Source: Pseudoroseicyclus aestuarii (lineage in GTDB: Bacteria > Pseudomonadota > Alphaproteobacteria > Rhodobacterales > Rhodobacteraceae). Taken from it: a DNA stretch of 64,000 nucleotides. Positions within the stretch are counted from its first letter, which is position 1. Each line of letters opens with the position of its first letter. Shown one piece after another: positions 17,333 through 27,900 of the stretch. A model generated the notes under the pieces. That model had not been told where the DNA came from. It ran no database searches and worked only from the letters and a program-made list of their open reading frames with translations. Both the position numbers and the translations under genes were made by a program. The stretch spans positions 186,001-250,000 of the forward strand of contig NZ_QJTE01000001.1 of the NCBI RefSeq assembly GCF_003217255.1, in the 5' to 3' direction.

Positions 17333-19123
17333 TCAGCGTCCGATCGCATAGGCCTGCATCAGGCGCGGTGTGGCCGCCGCCGTCAGGCTGCCGTCGGGCA
17401 GGCGCCGCGCGGCGGTCAGCCGCCCGACCGTCCAGGGCGCGGCAACCGTCACCCGGTGTCCGCGCGCGCGCAGGGCAGTGATGCAATCCTCGCCGACATT
17501 CGGCTCGATCATCATCTCGGCGGGCTTGACCGCGCGGGGGAAGAAGGACCCCTGAAAATGCATCGAATGGAACAGCGGCGCATCCATGCCCGCCTGCATC
17601 CCCAGCCCGTGATGGACGAAGCGCAGGAACCAGATCAGCTGCCACTGGTCCTGCTGGTCGCCGCCGGGCGTACCGAAGACCAGCCGCGTGCCGTCGCGAT
17701 GCTCGGCCAGCGTCGGCGTCAGCGTGGTGCGGGGGCGGCGGCCCGGGGCGAGGGAGGTCGGCAGACCCTCCTCCAGCCAGAACATCTGCGCGCGCGAGTT
17801 CAGCGCAAAGCCGAGGCCGGGGATCACCGGGTTCGACTGCAGCCAGCCGCCCGAGGGCGTGGCCGAGACGCAGTTGCCCCAGCGGTCGATCACGTCGAGA
17901 TGGACGGTATCGCCTTTCCTGTCGGTCAGATGCGCCATGGTCGGCTCCTGCGCGCCGACCTCTGCCACGCCGAAATCGCGGGCGGCGCGGGCGATATAGG
18001 CCTCGGCCTGATGCTCGAAGCCGGGAACGCGGCCGGGGCGCTGTTCGGTCGAGGCGTCGTGGCCGATGAGTTTCGCGCGCTCGGCGTTGTAGGCCTCGGA
18101 CAGCAGGTGCTCCATCGGCACTTCGCTGTGAACGGGATCGCCGTAATAGGCCTCGCGGTCGGCGTAGGAGAGTTTCATCGCCTCGATGACCGTATGCACG
18201 AACTCCGGCCCCATCGGGTCCATCGCGGCGAGGTCGAAGTGCTTGAGGATCGCCAGCGATTGCAGAAGGACCGGGCCCTGGCCCCAGGGGCCGGTCTTGT
18301 GCAGCGTCCAGCCCTCGTAGTCGTAGGACAGCGTCGGCTCGATCTCGGCGCGCCAGCCCGCCATGTCCTCGGGGGCGAGGACGGCGCGGTTCTTGCGCTC
18401 GGACACGTCGTGGACCTCGGCGTCCTTCAGGTAGTCGAAGATCGCCTCGGCGACGAAGCCTTCGGCCCATGCGCCGCGGGCAGCGTCGATCTGGGCAATG
18501 CGGTCCTCGCCCGCGGCCTCGCCCGTCTCGACGAGGCGCTGGTAGGTCGCGGCGAGGTCGGGGTTGCGGAAAAGGGCATGCGCTTCGGGCGCCTTGCCGC
18601 CGGGGGTCCAGACCGCCGCCGAGGTCGGCCATTCGGCGGCGAAGTACTCGGCCAGCCCGCCGATGGTGTCAGCCACGCGCGGCAGCATCGGATGGCCGTC
18701 GCGGGCATAGCCGATGGCGGGCGCCATCACGTCGCGCAGGGTCAGGGTGCCATGTTCGCGCAGCATCAGCATCCAGCCGTCGAAGGCGCCGGGCACGACC
18801 GTGGACAGAAGGCCCGATCCCGGGATCAGCTCGATGCCTTGCGCCTTGTAATGCGCGATGGTGGCGGCCTGCGGCGCCACGCCCTGCGCCGCGACGACGC
18901 CGGGGCCGGTCTCGGCGCTGTGAAAGACCACGGGCAGATCGCCCGCCGGGCCGTTCAGATGCGGCTCGACGATCTGCAGGGTCAGGCCGGTGGCGACGGC
19001 GGCGTCGAAGGCATTGCCGCCCTTCTCGAGGATGGCCATCCCGACGGCCGAGGCGATCCAATGCGTCGAGGTGACGACGCCGAAGGTGCCGCGGATATCC
19101 GGACGGGTCGTGAAGTCGGTCAT
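17333..19123 (-). CDS. gamma-glutamyltransferase family protein
   Basis: A 596-residue Ntn-hydrolase precursor that cleaves itself into large and small subunits and removes gamma-glutamyl groups from glutathione or similar peptides. The predicted self-cleavage/catalytic threonine is T406 in KGDTVHLDVIDRWGN. The N-terminal block ASAVGMAILEKGGNAFDAAVATGLTLQIVEPH and the late LAPGRRPRTTLTPTL are also typical. There is no obvious signal peptide, so it is probably cytoplasmic and acts after uptake by the adjacent ABC transporter. It lies 10 bases after the permease gene. Confidence 0.92.
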   Translation of the reverse strand: MTDFTTRPDIRGTFGVVTSTHWIASAVGMAILEKGGNAFDAAVATGLTLQIVEPHLNGPAGDLPVVFHSAETGPGVVAAQGVAPQAATIAHYKAQGIELIPGSGLLSTVVPGAFDGWMLMLREHGTLTLRDVMAPAIGYARDGHPMLPRVADTIGGLAEYFAAEWPTSAAVWTPGGKAPEAHALFRNPDLAATYQRLVETGEAAGEDRIAQIDAARGAWAEGFVAEAIFDYLKDAEVHDVSERKNRAVLAPEDMAGWRAEIEPTLSYDYEGWTLHKTGPWGQGPVLLQSLAILKHFDLAAMDPMGPEFVHTVIEAMKLSYADREAYYGDPVHSEVPMEHLLSEAYNAERAKLIGHDASTEQRPGRVPGFEHQAEAYIARAARDFGVAEVGAQEPTMAHLTDRKGDTVHLDVIDRWGNCVSATPSGGWLQSNPVIPGLGFALNSRAQMFWLEEGLPTSLAPGRRPRTTLTPTLAEHRDGTRLVFGTPGGDQQDQWQLIWFLRFVHHGLGMQAGMDAPLFHSMHFQGSFFPRAVKPAEMMIEPNVGEDCITALRARGHRVTVAAPWTVGRLTAARRLPDGSLTAAATPRLMQAYAIGR

Positions 19124-19133
19124 GAAGCCTCTG

Positions 19134-20033
19134 TCATTGTTCGCGGGGATCGAGCGCGTCGCGCAGCCCGTCGCCCAGAAGGTTGAAGCCGAGCACCACG
19201 AGGAAGATCGCGATGCCGGGGTAAAGCGCCATCCAGGGCGCTTGGCTGAGGAAGTTCTTCGCCGTGTTCAGCATCGACCCCCAGGAGGGTGCGGGCGGCT
19301 GCTGCCCAAGGCCAAGGAAGGAGAGCGAGGCCTCGGCGATGATCGCCGTGGCGATGGTCAGCGTGGCCTGCACCAGCACCGGCGGCAGGATGTTGGGAAA
19401 GATGTAGCGGGCGAGGATCTTGCGCGTCGGCAGGCCGATGGCGCGGGCGCTGTCGACGTAATCCTCGGCCGCGACGCTCAGCACCTGGCCGCGGGTCAGC
19501 CGCACGAAGAGCGGCGTCGCCGAGATGCCGATGGCGATCATCGCATTGGTCAGCGAGGGCCCGAGGAAGGCCGCGAGCGCGATGGCGAGGATCAGGAAGG
19601 GCGCGGCGAGCAGGGCCTCGGTGCAGCGCGAGATCACGGCATCGGTCCAGCCGCCGAAATAGCCCGCCACGATGCCCAGCGGCACGCCGACGGCGACGGC
19701 AATGGCGACCGAGACCACCCCCGCGAGGAGCGAGGCCTGGGCCCCCCAGATCATCCGCGCCAGCACGTCACGCCCGATCTCGTCCGTGCCTAAGGGATGC
19801 ACCAGCGAGGGCGCCTGCCGCACCGCGCCCCAGTCGGTCGCGGTGGGATCGGCGATCGGAAGCACGGGGGCCAGCATGGCGATGATCACGAAGAAGGCCA
19901 CCAGAACACCGCCCAGCATGGCAGAGCGATGGGTGCGGAACTTCTTCCACACGCGGTTCTCGGGGCGGCGGTCGAGGACCGGGTCGTTCGCGCTTTCGGC
20001 GTCGACGGTCATCGGGGTCGCGGTTTGGGCCAT
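19134..20033 (-). CDS. peptide ABC transporter permease, DppC type
   Basis: A 299-residue permease starting MAQTATPMTVDAES, with helix LGGVLVAFFVIIAMLAPVLP, the GTDEIGRDVLARMIWGAQAS block, coupling loop EDYVDSARAIGLPTRKILARYIFPN and the terminal NLLGDGLRDALDP. The open frame upstream of 20033 is a shadow of the neighbouring permease. Its start overlaps that gene's stop (TGATG). Confidence 0.93.
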   Translation of the reverse strand: MAQTATPMTVDAESANDPVLDRRPENRVWKKFRTHRSAMLGGVLVAFFVIIAMLAPVLPIADPTATDWGAVRQAPSLVHPLGTDEIGRDVLARMIWGAQASLLAGVVSVAIAVAVGVPLGIVAGYFGGWTDAVISRCTEALLAAPFLILAIALAAFLGPSLTNAMIAIGISATPLFVRLTRGQVLSVAAEDYVDSARAIGLPTRKILARYIFPNILPPVLVQATLTIATAIIAEASLSFLGLGQQPPAPSWGSMLNTAKNFLSQAPWMALYPGIAIFLVVLGFNLLGDGLRDALDPREQ

Positions 20034-20992
20034 CACTGCTTCCTCAGACGCGGGTTGAGAAGGACGTAGGCGACATCCGCAAAGAGGTTCATCACGATGA
20101 AGCCCACGGCGGTGACGAGGACGATGCCCTGCACCACGGCGTAGTCGCGGTTGAAGACGGCATCGACGATTAGCTTGCCGAAGCCCGGCACGGTGAAGAT
20201 CTGCTCGGTCAGCACGGCGCCGGCGATCAGCTCTCCGAAGAGCAGGGCCGACAGGGTGACGATGGGCGTCAGCGCGTTCCGGAAGGCGTGTTTCAGGATC
20301 ACCCGCCGCTCCTTGAGGCCCTTGGCGCGCGCGGTGCGCACGTAGTCCGATGTCAGCACCGTCAGCATGGCCGAGCGGGTGTGCCGCATCAGCGTCGCGG
20401 CCAGCGCCGTGCCCAGCACGAAGGCGGGCATGATCATCACCTGGATCGAGCGCAGCGGATCCTCGTCGAAGGGCACGTAACCCGAGGCCGGCAGAAGCTG
20501 CCATTTCACCGAAACCAGCAGGATCAGCATGATCCCCAGCCAGAAGTTCGGGATCGACAGGCCCGACAGCGCCACGACGTTGGCGATGTAATCGGTGACC
20601 GTGCCCTTCTTGATCGCCGAGAGGATGCCCGCCGGGATGCCGATGACCAGCGCGAAGATCATCGCCATGGTCGCAAGCTGGATCGTCACCGGCAGCTTCT
20701 CACCGATCAGCTCGAGAACCGGCTGGTTGGTGCGCAGCGAGATGCCGAGATCGCCGATCAGGGCATTGCCGATCCATGTGAAATACTGAACCGGAAGCGG
20801 GTCGTTCAGCCGGTACTTCTCGCGCAGGAATTCGATGGTCGCGGGGTCACGCTCCTCTCCGGCCATGGCAAGGACCGGATCGCCCGGCAGCAGCTTCTGC
20901 AGCGCGAAGACGAAGATCGAGATCAGGATGATCGTCGGGATCGCGACCAGCAGGCGGCGAAGGATGAAGGACAGCATGGCGGCTCTCTGCAT
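20033..20992 (-). CDS. peptide ABC transporter permease, DppB type
   Basis: A 319-residue permease: N-terminal helix ILRRLLVAIPTIILISIFVFAL, the KLLPGDPV segment, then helices ending in a coupling loop SDYVRTARAKGLKERRVILKHAFRNA. Two starts are possible, 20992 (MQRAAM) and 20977 (MLSFIL); an AGAGAG stretch favours the second slightly. A stable stem-loop lies between this gene and the binding-protein gene upstream in the operon. Confidence 0.92.
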   Translation of the reverse strand: MQRAAMLSFILRRLLVAIPTIILISIFVFALQKLLPGDPVLAMAGEERDPATIEFLREKYRLNDPLPVQYFTWIGNALIGDLGISLRTNQPVLELIGEKLPVTIQLATMAMIFALVIGIPAGILSAIKKGTVTDYIANVVALSGLSIPNFWLGIMLILLVSVKWQLLPASGYVPFDEDPLRSIQVMIMPAFVLGTALAATLMRHTRSAMLTVLTSDYVRTARAKGLKERRVILKHAFRNALTPIVTLSALLFGELIAGAVLTEQIFTVPGFGKLIVDAVFNRDYAVVQGIVLVTAVGFIVMNLFADVAYVLLNPRLRKQ

Positions 20993-21000
20993 CGGGTGTC

Positions 21001-21025
21001 GGCCCCGCGCGCAGCACGCGGGGCC
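21001..21025 (-). other. intercistronic stem-loop after the SBP gene
   Basis: A perfect 9-bp inverted repeat, GGCCCCGCG/CGCGGGGCC with a 7-base loop, sits 10 bases after the binding-protein stop and before the permease start. It has no T-run, so it is not a terminator. Such hairpins commonly protect the 3' end of SBP mRNA and raise its level over the permeases. Confidence 0.6.
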
Positions 21026-21034
21026 GGGAGGGGT

Positions 21035-22549
21035 TTAGCCCTCGGTCTTGGTGACGCCGCTGAGGCGGATCATCCCGTCGGGGTAGGGCACGAAGCCTTC
21101 GATCGCGTCGTCGATCGCCCAGGTCCAGGTCTCGTGGTAGAGGTACACCAGCGGCGCATCCTCGTTCAGGATGTCGCGGGCCTGGTCATAAAGCTCCTTC
21201 CGCTCGGCCTGGTCGTTCGAGGCGCGGGCCTCGTCGAGAAGGCGGTCGACCTCTTCGTTGGAATAGCCCGAGTCGTTGATCCCGCCGTCGGTGGTGACGA
21301 ACTGGTGGATGTTGCCATCGGGATCGACGCGGCCCGACCAGCCGACCTGGCTTGCCGTGTAGTCGCCGGCAGTCTGGTCCTGCAGCTGGGTCGCGAACTC
21401 CTTCGAGGTGATTTCGATGGTGATGCCGGCTTCGGAGACCATGGACTGCACGACCTGCATCAGCTGCAGCGGCACGTTGGTGTTGGGCACCTGCACCTCA
21501 AGCGTGATGCCGTCGCCGTAGCCGGCCTCTTCCAGCAGGGCGCGGGCGGCCTCAACGTCGCGCTCGGGGACGGGGTAATCCGCGTCGTACCAGGGCGAGT
21601 TCGGCGGGAAGGGCTGGTTGCCCGGCGCGGCGGCGCCTTCGAAGACGACCTGGTTGATGATGTCGCGTCCGATGGCGAGGCTCAGCGCCCGGCGCAGGCG
21701 CGAATCCTGGCCCCAGGGGGTATCCGCCCGCTCGCCGTTGCCGACGTTGAAGGTGATGCCCTGGTAGCCCAGCGAGACGGCACTCTCGACATTGATGCCG
21801 CCATCGGCCTCGACCTGCGCCAGATCCGTCGCGGCAAGGCGCTCGAGGATGTCGATATCGCCCGACTGCAGGTTCGCCAGACGCACGGTGGTGTCCGGGA
21901 TCGGCAGGAAGGTGACGGTGTCGAAGTGGTACTCGTCGGCGTTCCAGTAATCGTCGAACTTGCTCAGCACGATGCGGTCCTGGGCGATCCGCTCCTCGAA
22001 GGCATAGGGGCCCGAGCAGACGGGGTTCAGCCCGAAATCGGCGCCCGCCTCTTCGGCGGCGGCGGGCGAGATCATCATTCCGGCACGGTCGGCCAGCTGC
22101 GCCAGCAGCGTGGCGTCCGGCCCGGACAGGTCGAGGCGGATTTCGTATTCGCCCAGCACCTCGGTGCCGGTGATCGAGGCCAGCTCGGACTTGCGGCGGC
22201 TTTCCTCGAGCGTCTGGCTGCGCTCGATATTGGCGGCCACGGCCTCGGCGTTGAAGGGCGTGCCGTCGTGGAAGCTCGCGTCCTCGCGCAGGGTGAAGGT
22301 GACCGAGGTGTTGTCCTCGGACCATTCCCACCCGGTGGCGAGCTGGGGGATGATCTCGAGATCGGGGGTGATGTCGACCAGCTTGTCGCAAAGCGAGGTA
22401 TAGACGATCCGGCCCACGAAGGTGCGCGACTGGTCCGGGTCGAGCACATCGGCATCCGATTGCAGCGCGATCCGCAGATCCTGGGCCTGCGCGCCGATCG
22501 CCGTCGCGCCCAGTAGCGCCGCGGCAAGCGTCATGCGTGTAAGTGTCAT
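21035..22549 (-). CDS. peptide-type ABC transporter substrate-binding protein
   Basis: A 504-residue DppA-family periplasmic protein. The signal peptide is MTLTRMTLAAALLGATAIGAQAQ. Family blocks include PQLATGWEWSEDNTSVTFTLREDASFHDGTPFNAEAV and LRRALSLAIGRDIINQVVF. AGGAG lies 10 bases before the ATG at 22549. As the binding protein of an operon with gamma-glutamyltransferase, its likely ligand is glutathione or another gamma-glutamyl peptide (context inference). Confidence 0.92.
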   Translation of the reverse strand: MTLTRMTLAAALLGATAIGAQAQDLRIALQSDADVLDPDQSRTFVGRIVYTSLCDKLVDITPDLEIIPQLATGWEWSEDNTSVTFTLREDASFHDGTPFNAEAVAANIERSQTLEESRRKSELASITGTEVLGEYEIRLDLSGPDATLLAQLADRAGMMISPAAAEEAGADFGLNPVCSGPYAFEERIAQDRIVLSKFDDYWNADEYHFDTVTFLPIPDTTVRLANLQSGDIDILERLAATDLAQVEADGGINVESAVSLGYQGITFNVGNGERADTPWGQDSRLRRALSLAIGRDIINQVVFEGAAAPGNQPFPPNSPWYDADYPVPERDVEAARALLEEAGYGDGITLEVQVPNTNVPLQLMQVVQSMVSEAGITIEITSKEFATQLQDQTAGDYTASQVGWSGRVDPDGNIHQFVTTDGGINDSGYSNEEVDRLLDEARASNDQAERKELYDQARDILNEDAPLVYLYHETWTWAIDDAIEGFVPYPDGMIRLSGVTKTEG

Positions 22550-22607
22550 TGCAACATGTCTCCTTGTGTTGGGTCGTGCCGCCCTTGGCCGAGCGGTTCT
22601 TGGATTG

Positions 22608-23710
22608 TCAGGCCGTCTCGCGCGGGCGCAGCGTGCCCCCGGCAAGCGCATCGGCGTACATGGCAAAGCGCGCCTGGGCCGCAGCGGTGCGGCCGCTGCC
22701 TTCGGTGGCCCGGGGCAGGGGGGCCTCTGCCGCGATCTCCTCGAAGAAGTGGCAGGCGGCGCGGTGGCCGGGCGCGGTGTCGGTCACGCGCAGCGCCGGC
22801 ACATCGGCCCGGCAGGCCTCGCGCGCGAAGGGGCAGCGGGTGTGAAAGCGGCAGCCCGAGGGCGGGTCGAGCGGGCTCGGCATCTCGCCGGTCAGGGCGA
22901 TCTGGTGGCGGGCGCGGCCATGCTCGGCCACCGGGATCGCCGAGAGGAGGGCGCGCGTGTAGGGGTGGCGGGGCGAGGCGAAGATCTCGTCCGTCGGGCC
23001 TTCCTCGACCACCGAGCCGAGGTACATGACCGCGACCCGGTCGCTCATGTGGCGGATCACGGCAAGGTCGTGGGCGATCACCACCAGCGTCAGGCCCAGC
23101 GCATCGCGCAGGTCCGCCAGCAGGTTGATCACCTGCGCCTGCACGCTGACATCCAGCGCCGAGACCGGCTCGTCCCCGATGATCAGCTTCGGCCCGGAGG
23201 CGAGGGCGCGGGCGATGCCGATGCGCTGGCGCTGCCCGCCCGAGAACTCGTGCGGGTAGCGGTCCGCATGCTCGGGCCGCAGCCCGACCTGCGCCAGAAG
23301 CTCCGAAACCTTGGCGCGGCGGTCCTTGGCGGACATCTCTGGGGCATGGGTCTCCAGCGGCTCGCCCACGAGGCGCCCGACGGTCATGCGCGGGTTGAGC
23401 GAGCTGAAGGGGTCCTGAAAGATGAACTGCATGTCACGGCGCAGTTCCGTCAGGGCGCGCCCCTTGGCCCTGTCGATCTGGCGCCCCTCGAAGGTCATCT
23501 GGCCCGAGGTCGGCTCGATCAGGCGCATGAGCATCCGGGCCAGCGTCGATTTCCCGCAGCCCGACTCGCCCACGATGGCGAGGGTCTCGCCCTGCCGGAC
23601 CGAGAGCGAGACATCCTCCACGGCCCGCAGCACCTTGGGCTTCGCGAAGAGCGAGCCGCCGATCTTGAAATGCCGGGTGAGGTTCAGCGCCTCGAGGATC
23701 GGTTCGGGCA

Positions 23711-23711
<1 letters not shown>
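22608..23711 (-). CDS. peptide ABC transporter ATP-binding protein, DppF type
   Basis: A 367-residue ABC ATPase: Walker [10 protein letters not shown]-loop region [16 protein letters not shown], signature FSGGQRQR, Walker [13 protein letters not shown], and the C-terminal oligopeptide-family cysteine segment [15 protein letters not shown]. It starts at 23711, where ATG overlaps the DppD stop (TGATG). Confidence 0.93.
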
Positions 23712-24712
<1,001 letters not shown>

Positions 24713-24717
24713 TGTTC

Positions 24718-24738
24718 AAACCATTCATTGATTGGTTT
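24718..24738. promoter_or_regulatory. palindromic operator candidate of the peptide/GGT operon
   Basis: A 21-base inverted repeat: half-sites AAACCATTCA and TGATTGGTTT around a central T, with one mismatched pair. It starts 6 bases upstream of the first gene's start codon. Its dyad symmetry and place fit a repressor site, plausibly for the FCD-GntR protein encoded at the far end of the operon. Confidence 0.5.
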
Positions 24739-24955
24739 CGACCGTATCCGGCAACTTTCTTACGTCAATGCCGCCCGCCAATTCGGAATGCATCACGGAG
24801 ATTTGTGCATGGAATTTGTCACCTCTGCCTATCGATTGGGCAGAGCGCATTTGGCTGGCGGGCAGCAGCGCAGTCCCGCGCCTCCTAACCATGGCTTCGC
24901 AGGGGGGCCGGGGTGCAGGGCGCAGAGGGCGCGAAACCGCTCCGCTCTCACGATA

Positions 24956-24971
24956 TTGCAATCGTATGCAA
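24956..24971. promoter_or_regulatory. LacI-type operator, site A (before first HisD-like gene)
   Basis: TTGCAATCGTATGCAA is nearly palindromic about a central CG, the geometry of LacI-family operators. It lies 42 bases before the dehydrogenase start. It differs by one base from site C1 at 36224 and, reverse-complemented, by one base from site C2 at 36356. Confidence 0.8.
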
Positions 24972-25013
24972 TCGCCGTAAGCTGCCCCCGTGAAGACAGC
25001 AGGGACAGGTGAC

Positions 25014-26303
25014 ATGACCGCGCAGAGCAACCAGCCGCCCGCCGGGGCAGAGTACCTCAAGGCGCCGGGGCGCAGCATCGCCGAGGACGACAGCCGCACC
25101 GCAGAGCTGGTCGCCGAGGTGATCGCGCGCGTCCGGGCCGAAGGCGACGCCGCGGTCCGCGACTATTCCATCCGCTTCGACAAGGCCGATCTCGACAGCT
25201 TCGAGGTGACTGCCGCGCAGCGCGAGGCGGCGCTCGATGCGCTCGATCCGCAGACGCGGGCCGATACCGAGTTCGCCATCGCCAATGTCCGCCGCTTCGC
25301 CGAGGCACAGCTCGGCTCTCTCACCGAGATAGAGGTCGAGGTGCTGCCCGGCGTGCATCTGGGCCACCGCAACATCCCGCTCGAACGCGTCGGCTGCTAC
25401 GTGCCGGGCGGGCGCTACCCGCTGCTCTCGGCGCCGATCATGACCATCGTGCCGGCCAAGGTCGCCGGCGTGGGCGAGGTCATCGCCTGTCTGCCGCCAA
25501 ACGCGCACGAGGCGATGGTGGCCGGCTGCCACCTTGCCGGGGCGGACCGCATCTTCCGCATCGGCGGGGCGCAGGCCATCGCCGCCATGGCGCTGGGCAC
25601 AGAGACCGTGCCGCGCGTCGACAAGATCGTCGGCCCCGGCAATGCCTTCGTGAACGAGGCCAAGCGGCAGGTCTTCGGCCCCGTCGGCATCGACCAGCTG
25701 GCCGGCCCCTCCGAGATCTTCATCCTCGCCGACGAGACCGGCGATGCCGAGATGATCGCGACCGATCTTCTGGCCCAGGCAGAGCATGACGTGCGCACCC
25801 GCGTCGGTCTGATCACCACCCATCGCCCCCTGGCCGAGGCGGTGCTGGCCGAGGTCGAGCGCCAGCTTGGCGATCTGTCCACCGCCGAGACGGCGGGCGC
25901 CGCCTGGCGCGACTTCGGCGAGATCGCCCTCGTGTCGGACGAGGCGGCGATGATTGCCTATTCCGACATCATCGCGGCCGAGCATCTGCAGGTGCATACG
26001 CTCGATCCCAAGGCCATGGCGAAGAAGCTGTCGCACTATGGCTCTCTCTTCATCGGAGAGCTGTCGAGCGTGGTCTATTCCGACAAGTGCTCGGGCACGA
26101 ACCACACGCTGCCGACCATGGCGGCGGGGCGCTATACCGGCGGGCTCTGGGTCGGCAGCTATCTCAAGACCGTGACGCACCAGTGGCTGACGCCCGAGGG
26201 CGTCGCCGCCGTCGCCCCGCCCGCCGCGCGGCAGGCCGCGACCGAGCGGCTGGAAGGCCACCGCCGCGCCGCGCAGCTGCGGCTCGACCGGATGCAGGGC
26301 TAG
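25014..26303 (+). CDS. histidinol dehydrogenase-family protein (HisD paralogue 1)
   Basis: A 429-residue HisD-fold, NAD- and zinc-dependent alcohol-to-acid dehydrogenase. All HisD zinc ligands and catalytic residues can be aligned by eye: Q and H in LLAQAEHD, the E-H pair in [11 protein letters not shown] in [12 protein letters not shown] and the late H in [10 protein letters not shown]. It is not in a histidine operon, and the LacI operator in front argues for catabolism of another polyol or amino alcohol. The start at 25014 is chosen over an upstream GTG at 24990 because AGG and GGT lie at a good distance. It converges on the amidase gene, with ends overlapping by 4 bases. Confidence 0.85.
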   Translation: MTAQSNQPPAGAEYLKAPGRSIAEDDSRTAELVAEVIARVRAEGDAAVRDYSIRFDKADLDSFEVTAAQREAALDALDPQTRADTEFAIANVRRFAEAQLGSLTEIEVEVLPGVHLGHRNIPLERVGCYVPGGRYPLLSAPIMTIVPAKVAGVGEVIACLPPNAHEAMVAGCHLAGADRIFRIGGAQAIAAMALGTETVPRVDKIVGPGNAFVNEAKRQVFGPVGIDQLAGPSEIFILADETGDAEMIATDLLAQAEHDVRTRVGLITTHRPLAEAVLAEVERQLGDLSTAETAGAAWRDFGEIALVSDEAAMIAYSDIIAAEHLQVHTLDPKAMAKKLSHYGSLFIGELSSVVYSDKCSGTNHTLPTMAAGRYTGGLWVGSYLKTVTHQWLTPEGVAAVAPPAARQAATERLEGHRRAAQLRLDRMQG

Positions 26304-27676
26304 GGCGCGCCGCTGTCCTGCCCCCGAGGTGGCATCGGGGGCAGGGGCGGGGCCAGCGGCAGCGAGGCCTCGAAAAAGGCCTGGGCGATCTGGCACAGCC
26401 GCGCCTCCTCGCCGGGGCGGCCGATGATCTGCAGGCCCAGCGGCAGCCCCTCTGCCAGCCCGCAGGGCACCGAGATCGCGGGATGGCCCGTCAGGTTGAA
26501 GGGGAAGGTGCGCATCGGCGTCCAGACCGCGCCCCCCTCGAAGGCCGAGAAGGGCAGGGCCGGTCCCAGCGTCGTCGCGCAGATCAGCACGTCGAAGGGG
26601 GCGAGGGCCGCGTCCATCGCCGCCGTCAGCCCCTTTGCCACCTGCCGTGCGGCGGCAAGATCCTCGGGCGTCAGCAGCGCGCCGCTGATCAGGTTGGCGC
26701 GGGCATCGCGGCCGTAGCGGTCGTAATGCTGCGCGAGGCGGGGGGCATGCACCTCCAGCGCCTCGGCCTGAAGGATCACACTCGCGGCCTCCTCGTAGGG
26801 CGCATAGGGCGGCAGATCGGCCAGCACGACCGGCATCCCCAGCCGCGACAGCAGCCCCACCGCATCATCGAGGGCCGGCAGCAGCGCCGGATGCGCCGCC
26901 GCATCCTCCAGCCAGCCGCGGGCATAGCCGATGCGCAGCCCGGTCGGGTCCTGCCCCAGCCGCTCCGTCACCGGGCGGCCCGCCATCACCTCCAGCAGCA
27001 GCGCGGCCTCTGCCGGGGTCGCGGCGAGGGGCCCAACGCAGTCGAGGTGCGGCGAGAGGGGGAAGGCCCCCTCCGCCGGCACCAGCCCGCGCGTCGGCTT
27101 CAGCCCGGTCACCCCGCAATAGGCCGCGGGGCTGCGGATCGAGCCGCCGGTATCGGTGCCCACCGCGCCGCGCAGCAGCCCGCCCGCCACCGCTGCGGCA
27201 GAGCCGGAGGAGGAGCCGCCGGTGATATGCGCCCCGTTCCATGGGTTGCGCGCCGGGGGATGCGGCTGATCCCAGGCCGGGCCGGTCAGGGCAAACTCGT
27301 AGGTCACCAGCTTGGCCAGCGGGATCGCGCCCGCCGCGCGCAGACGGGCCACGGCCTCGGCATCGCGCGCCGCCGGCACCGGATCGACGGAAGCGGAGCC
27401 GAAGGTGCCCGGCTGGCCTGCGACATCGACGATGTCCTTCACGCCCAGCGGCAGGCCGTGCAGCGGCCCGACCGCTTCGCCTGCGTCCAGCGCCGCCTGG
27501 GCCGCCTCTGCCGCCTGCATCGCGCCGCCTGCGTCCAGATAGGCCACGGCGCCGATACCGGGATCGCGCGCCGCAATCCGGTCCAGCGCCGCCTGCATCA
27601 GCGCCGGCGCCGTGAGCGCGCCCTGCCGCAGGGCCAGCGCCTGCTCGGCGAGGGGCGTGTCGAGCGGATCAGTCAT
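26300..27676 (-). CDS. amidase-signature hydrolase, AtzE family
   Basis: A 458-residue amidase with the Ser-cisSer-Lys triad: K in PLGVKDIVDVAG, the first Ser in GGSSSGSAAAVAGG, and the nucleophile in GTDTGGSIRSPAAYCG. Overall it looks like AtzE-type hydrolases, which work with a small AtzG partner; that partner is encoded directly upstream. AtzE acts on 1-carboxybiuret in s-triazine breakdown, but no cyanuric-acid genes are here, so the amide substrate is probably different. ATG at 27676 overlaps the AtzG stop by 8 bases. Confidence 0.85.
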   Translation of the reverse strand: MTDPLDTPLAEQALALRQGALTAPALMQAALDRIAARDPGIGAVAYLDAGGAMQAAEAAQAALDAGEAVGPLHGLPLGVKDIVDVAGQPGTFGSASVDPVPAARDAEAVARLRAAGAIPLAKLVTYEFALTGPAWDQPHPPARNPWNGAHITGGSSSGSAAAVAGGLLRGAVGTDTGGSIRSPAAYCGVTGLKPTRGLVPAEGAFPLSPHLDCVGPLAATPAEAALLLEVMAGRPVTERLGQDPTGLRIGYARGWLEDAAAHPALLPALDDAVGLLSRLGMPVVLADLPPYAPYEEAASVILQAEALEVHAPRLAQHYDRYGRDARANLISGALLTPEDLAAARQVAKGLTAAMDAALAPFDVLICATTLGPALPFSAFEGGAVWTPMRTFPFNLTGHPAISVPCGLAEGLPLGLQIIGRPGEEARLCQIAQAFFEASLPLAPPLPPMPPRGQDSGAP

Positions 27677-27830
27677 CGCCGGCCTCCGCCCGCAGCCGCC
27701 GCGCCGTCTCGCGCAGCGACAGGGCCGCGGGCAGGGCGGCCGCGACCTCCGCTGGCGGCGGCGCGATGCCGAGCTCGGCAAGGGCGGCGGCCAGGGTGTC
27801 CTGGTCCGAAAGGGGCGCGGGATCGGGCAT
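27669..27830 (-). CDS. AtzG-like small subunit (DUF4089)
   Basis: A 53-residue helical protein, MPDPAPLSDQDTLAAALAEL and on, ending RETARRLRAEAGDD. Size, helical pattern and place before an AtzE-type amidase match AtzG, a GatC-like stabilising subunit. The start at 27830 has GAGGAG nine bases upstream. The LacI-type site B lies 22 bases before it. Confidence 0.7.
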   Translation of the reverse strand: MPDPAPLSDQDTLAAALAELGIAPPPAEVAAALPAALSLRETARRLRAEAGDD

Positions 27831-27851
27831 GGAACACTCCTCGCAAAGCAC

Positions 27852-27867
27852 TTGAATACGTATGCAC
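27852..27867. promoter_or_regulatory. LacI-type operator, site B (divergent atzG / NTF2 promoter)
   Basis: TTGAATACGTATGCAC is the weakest of the four sites. It shares the central CG and the TATGCA half with the others. It lies between the divergent AtzG-like gene and the tandem NTF2-like gene. Confidence 0.6.
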
Positions 27868-27900
27868 ATCCGGTAGGGTCGGGGAAAGAGGCACAGCTCG

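Noticed and set aside
25014-26303. Assignment of either HisD homologue to histidine biosynthesis
   Set aside because: No other his gene is near, both lie behind LacI operators beside sugar-uptake genes, and two copies occur within 12 kb.
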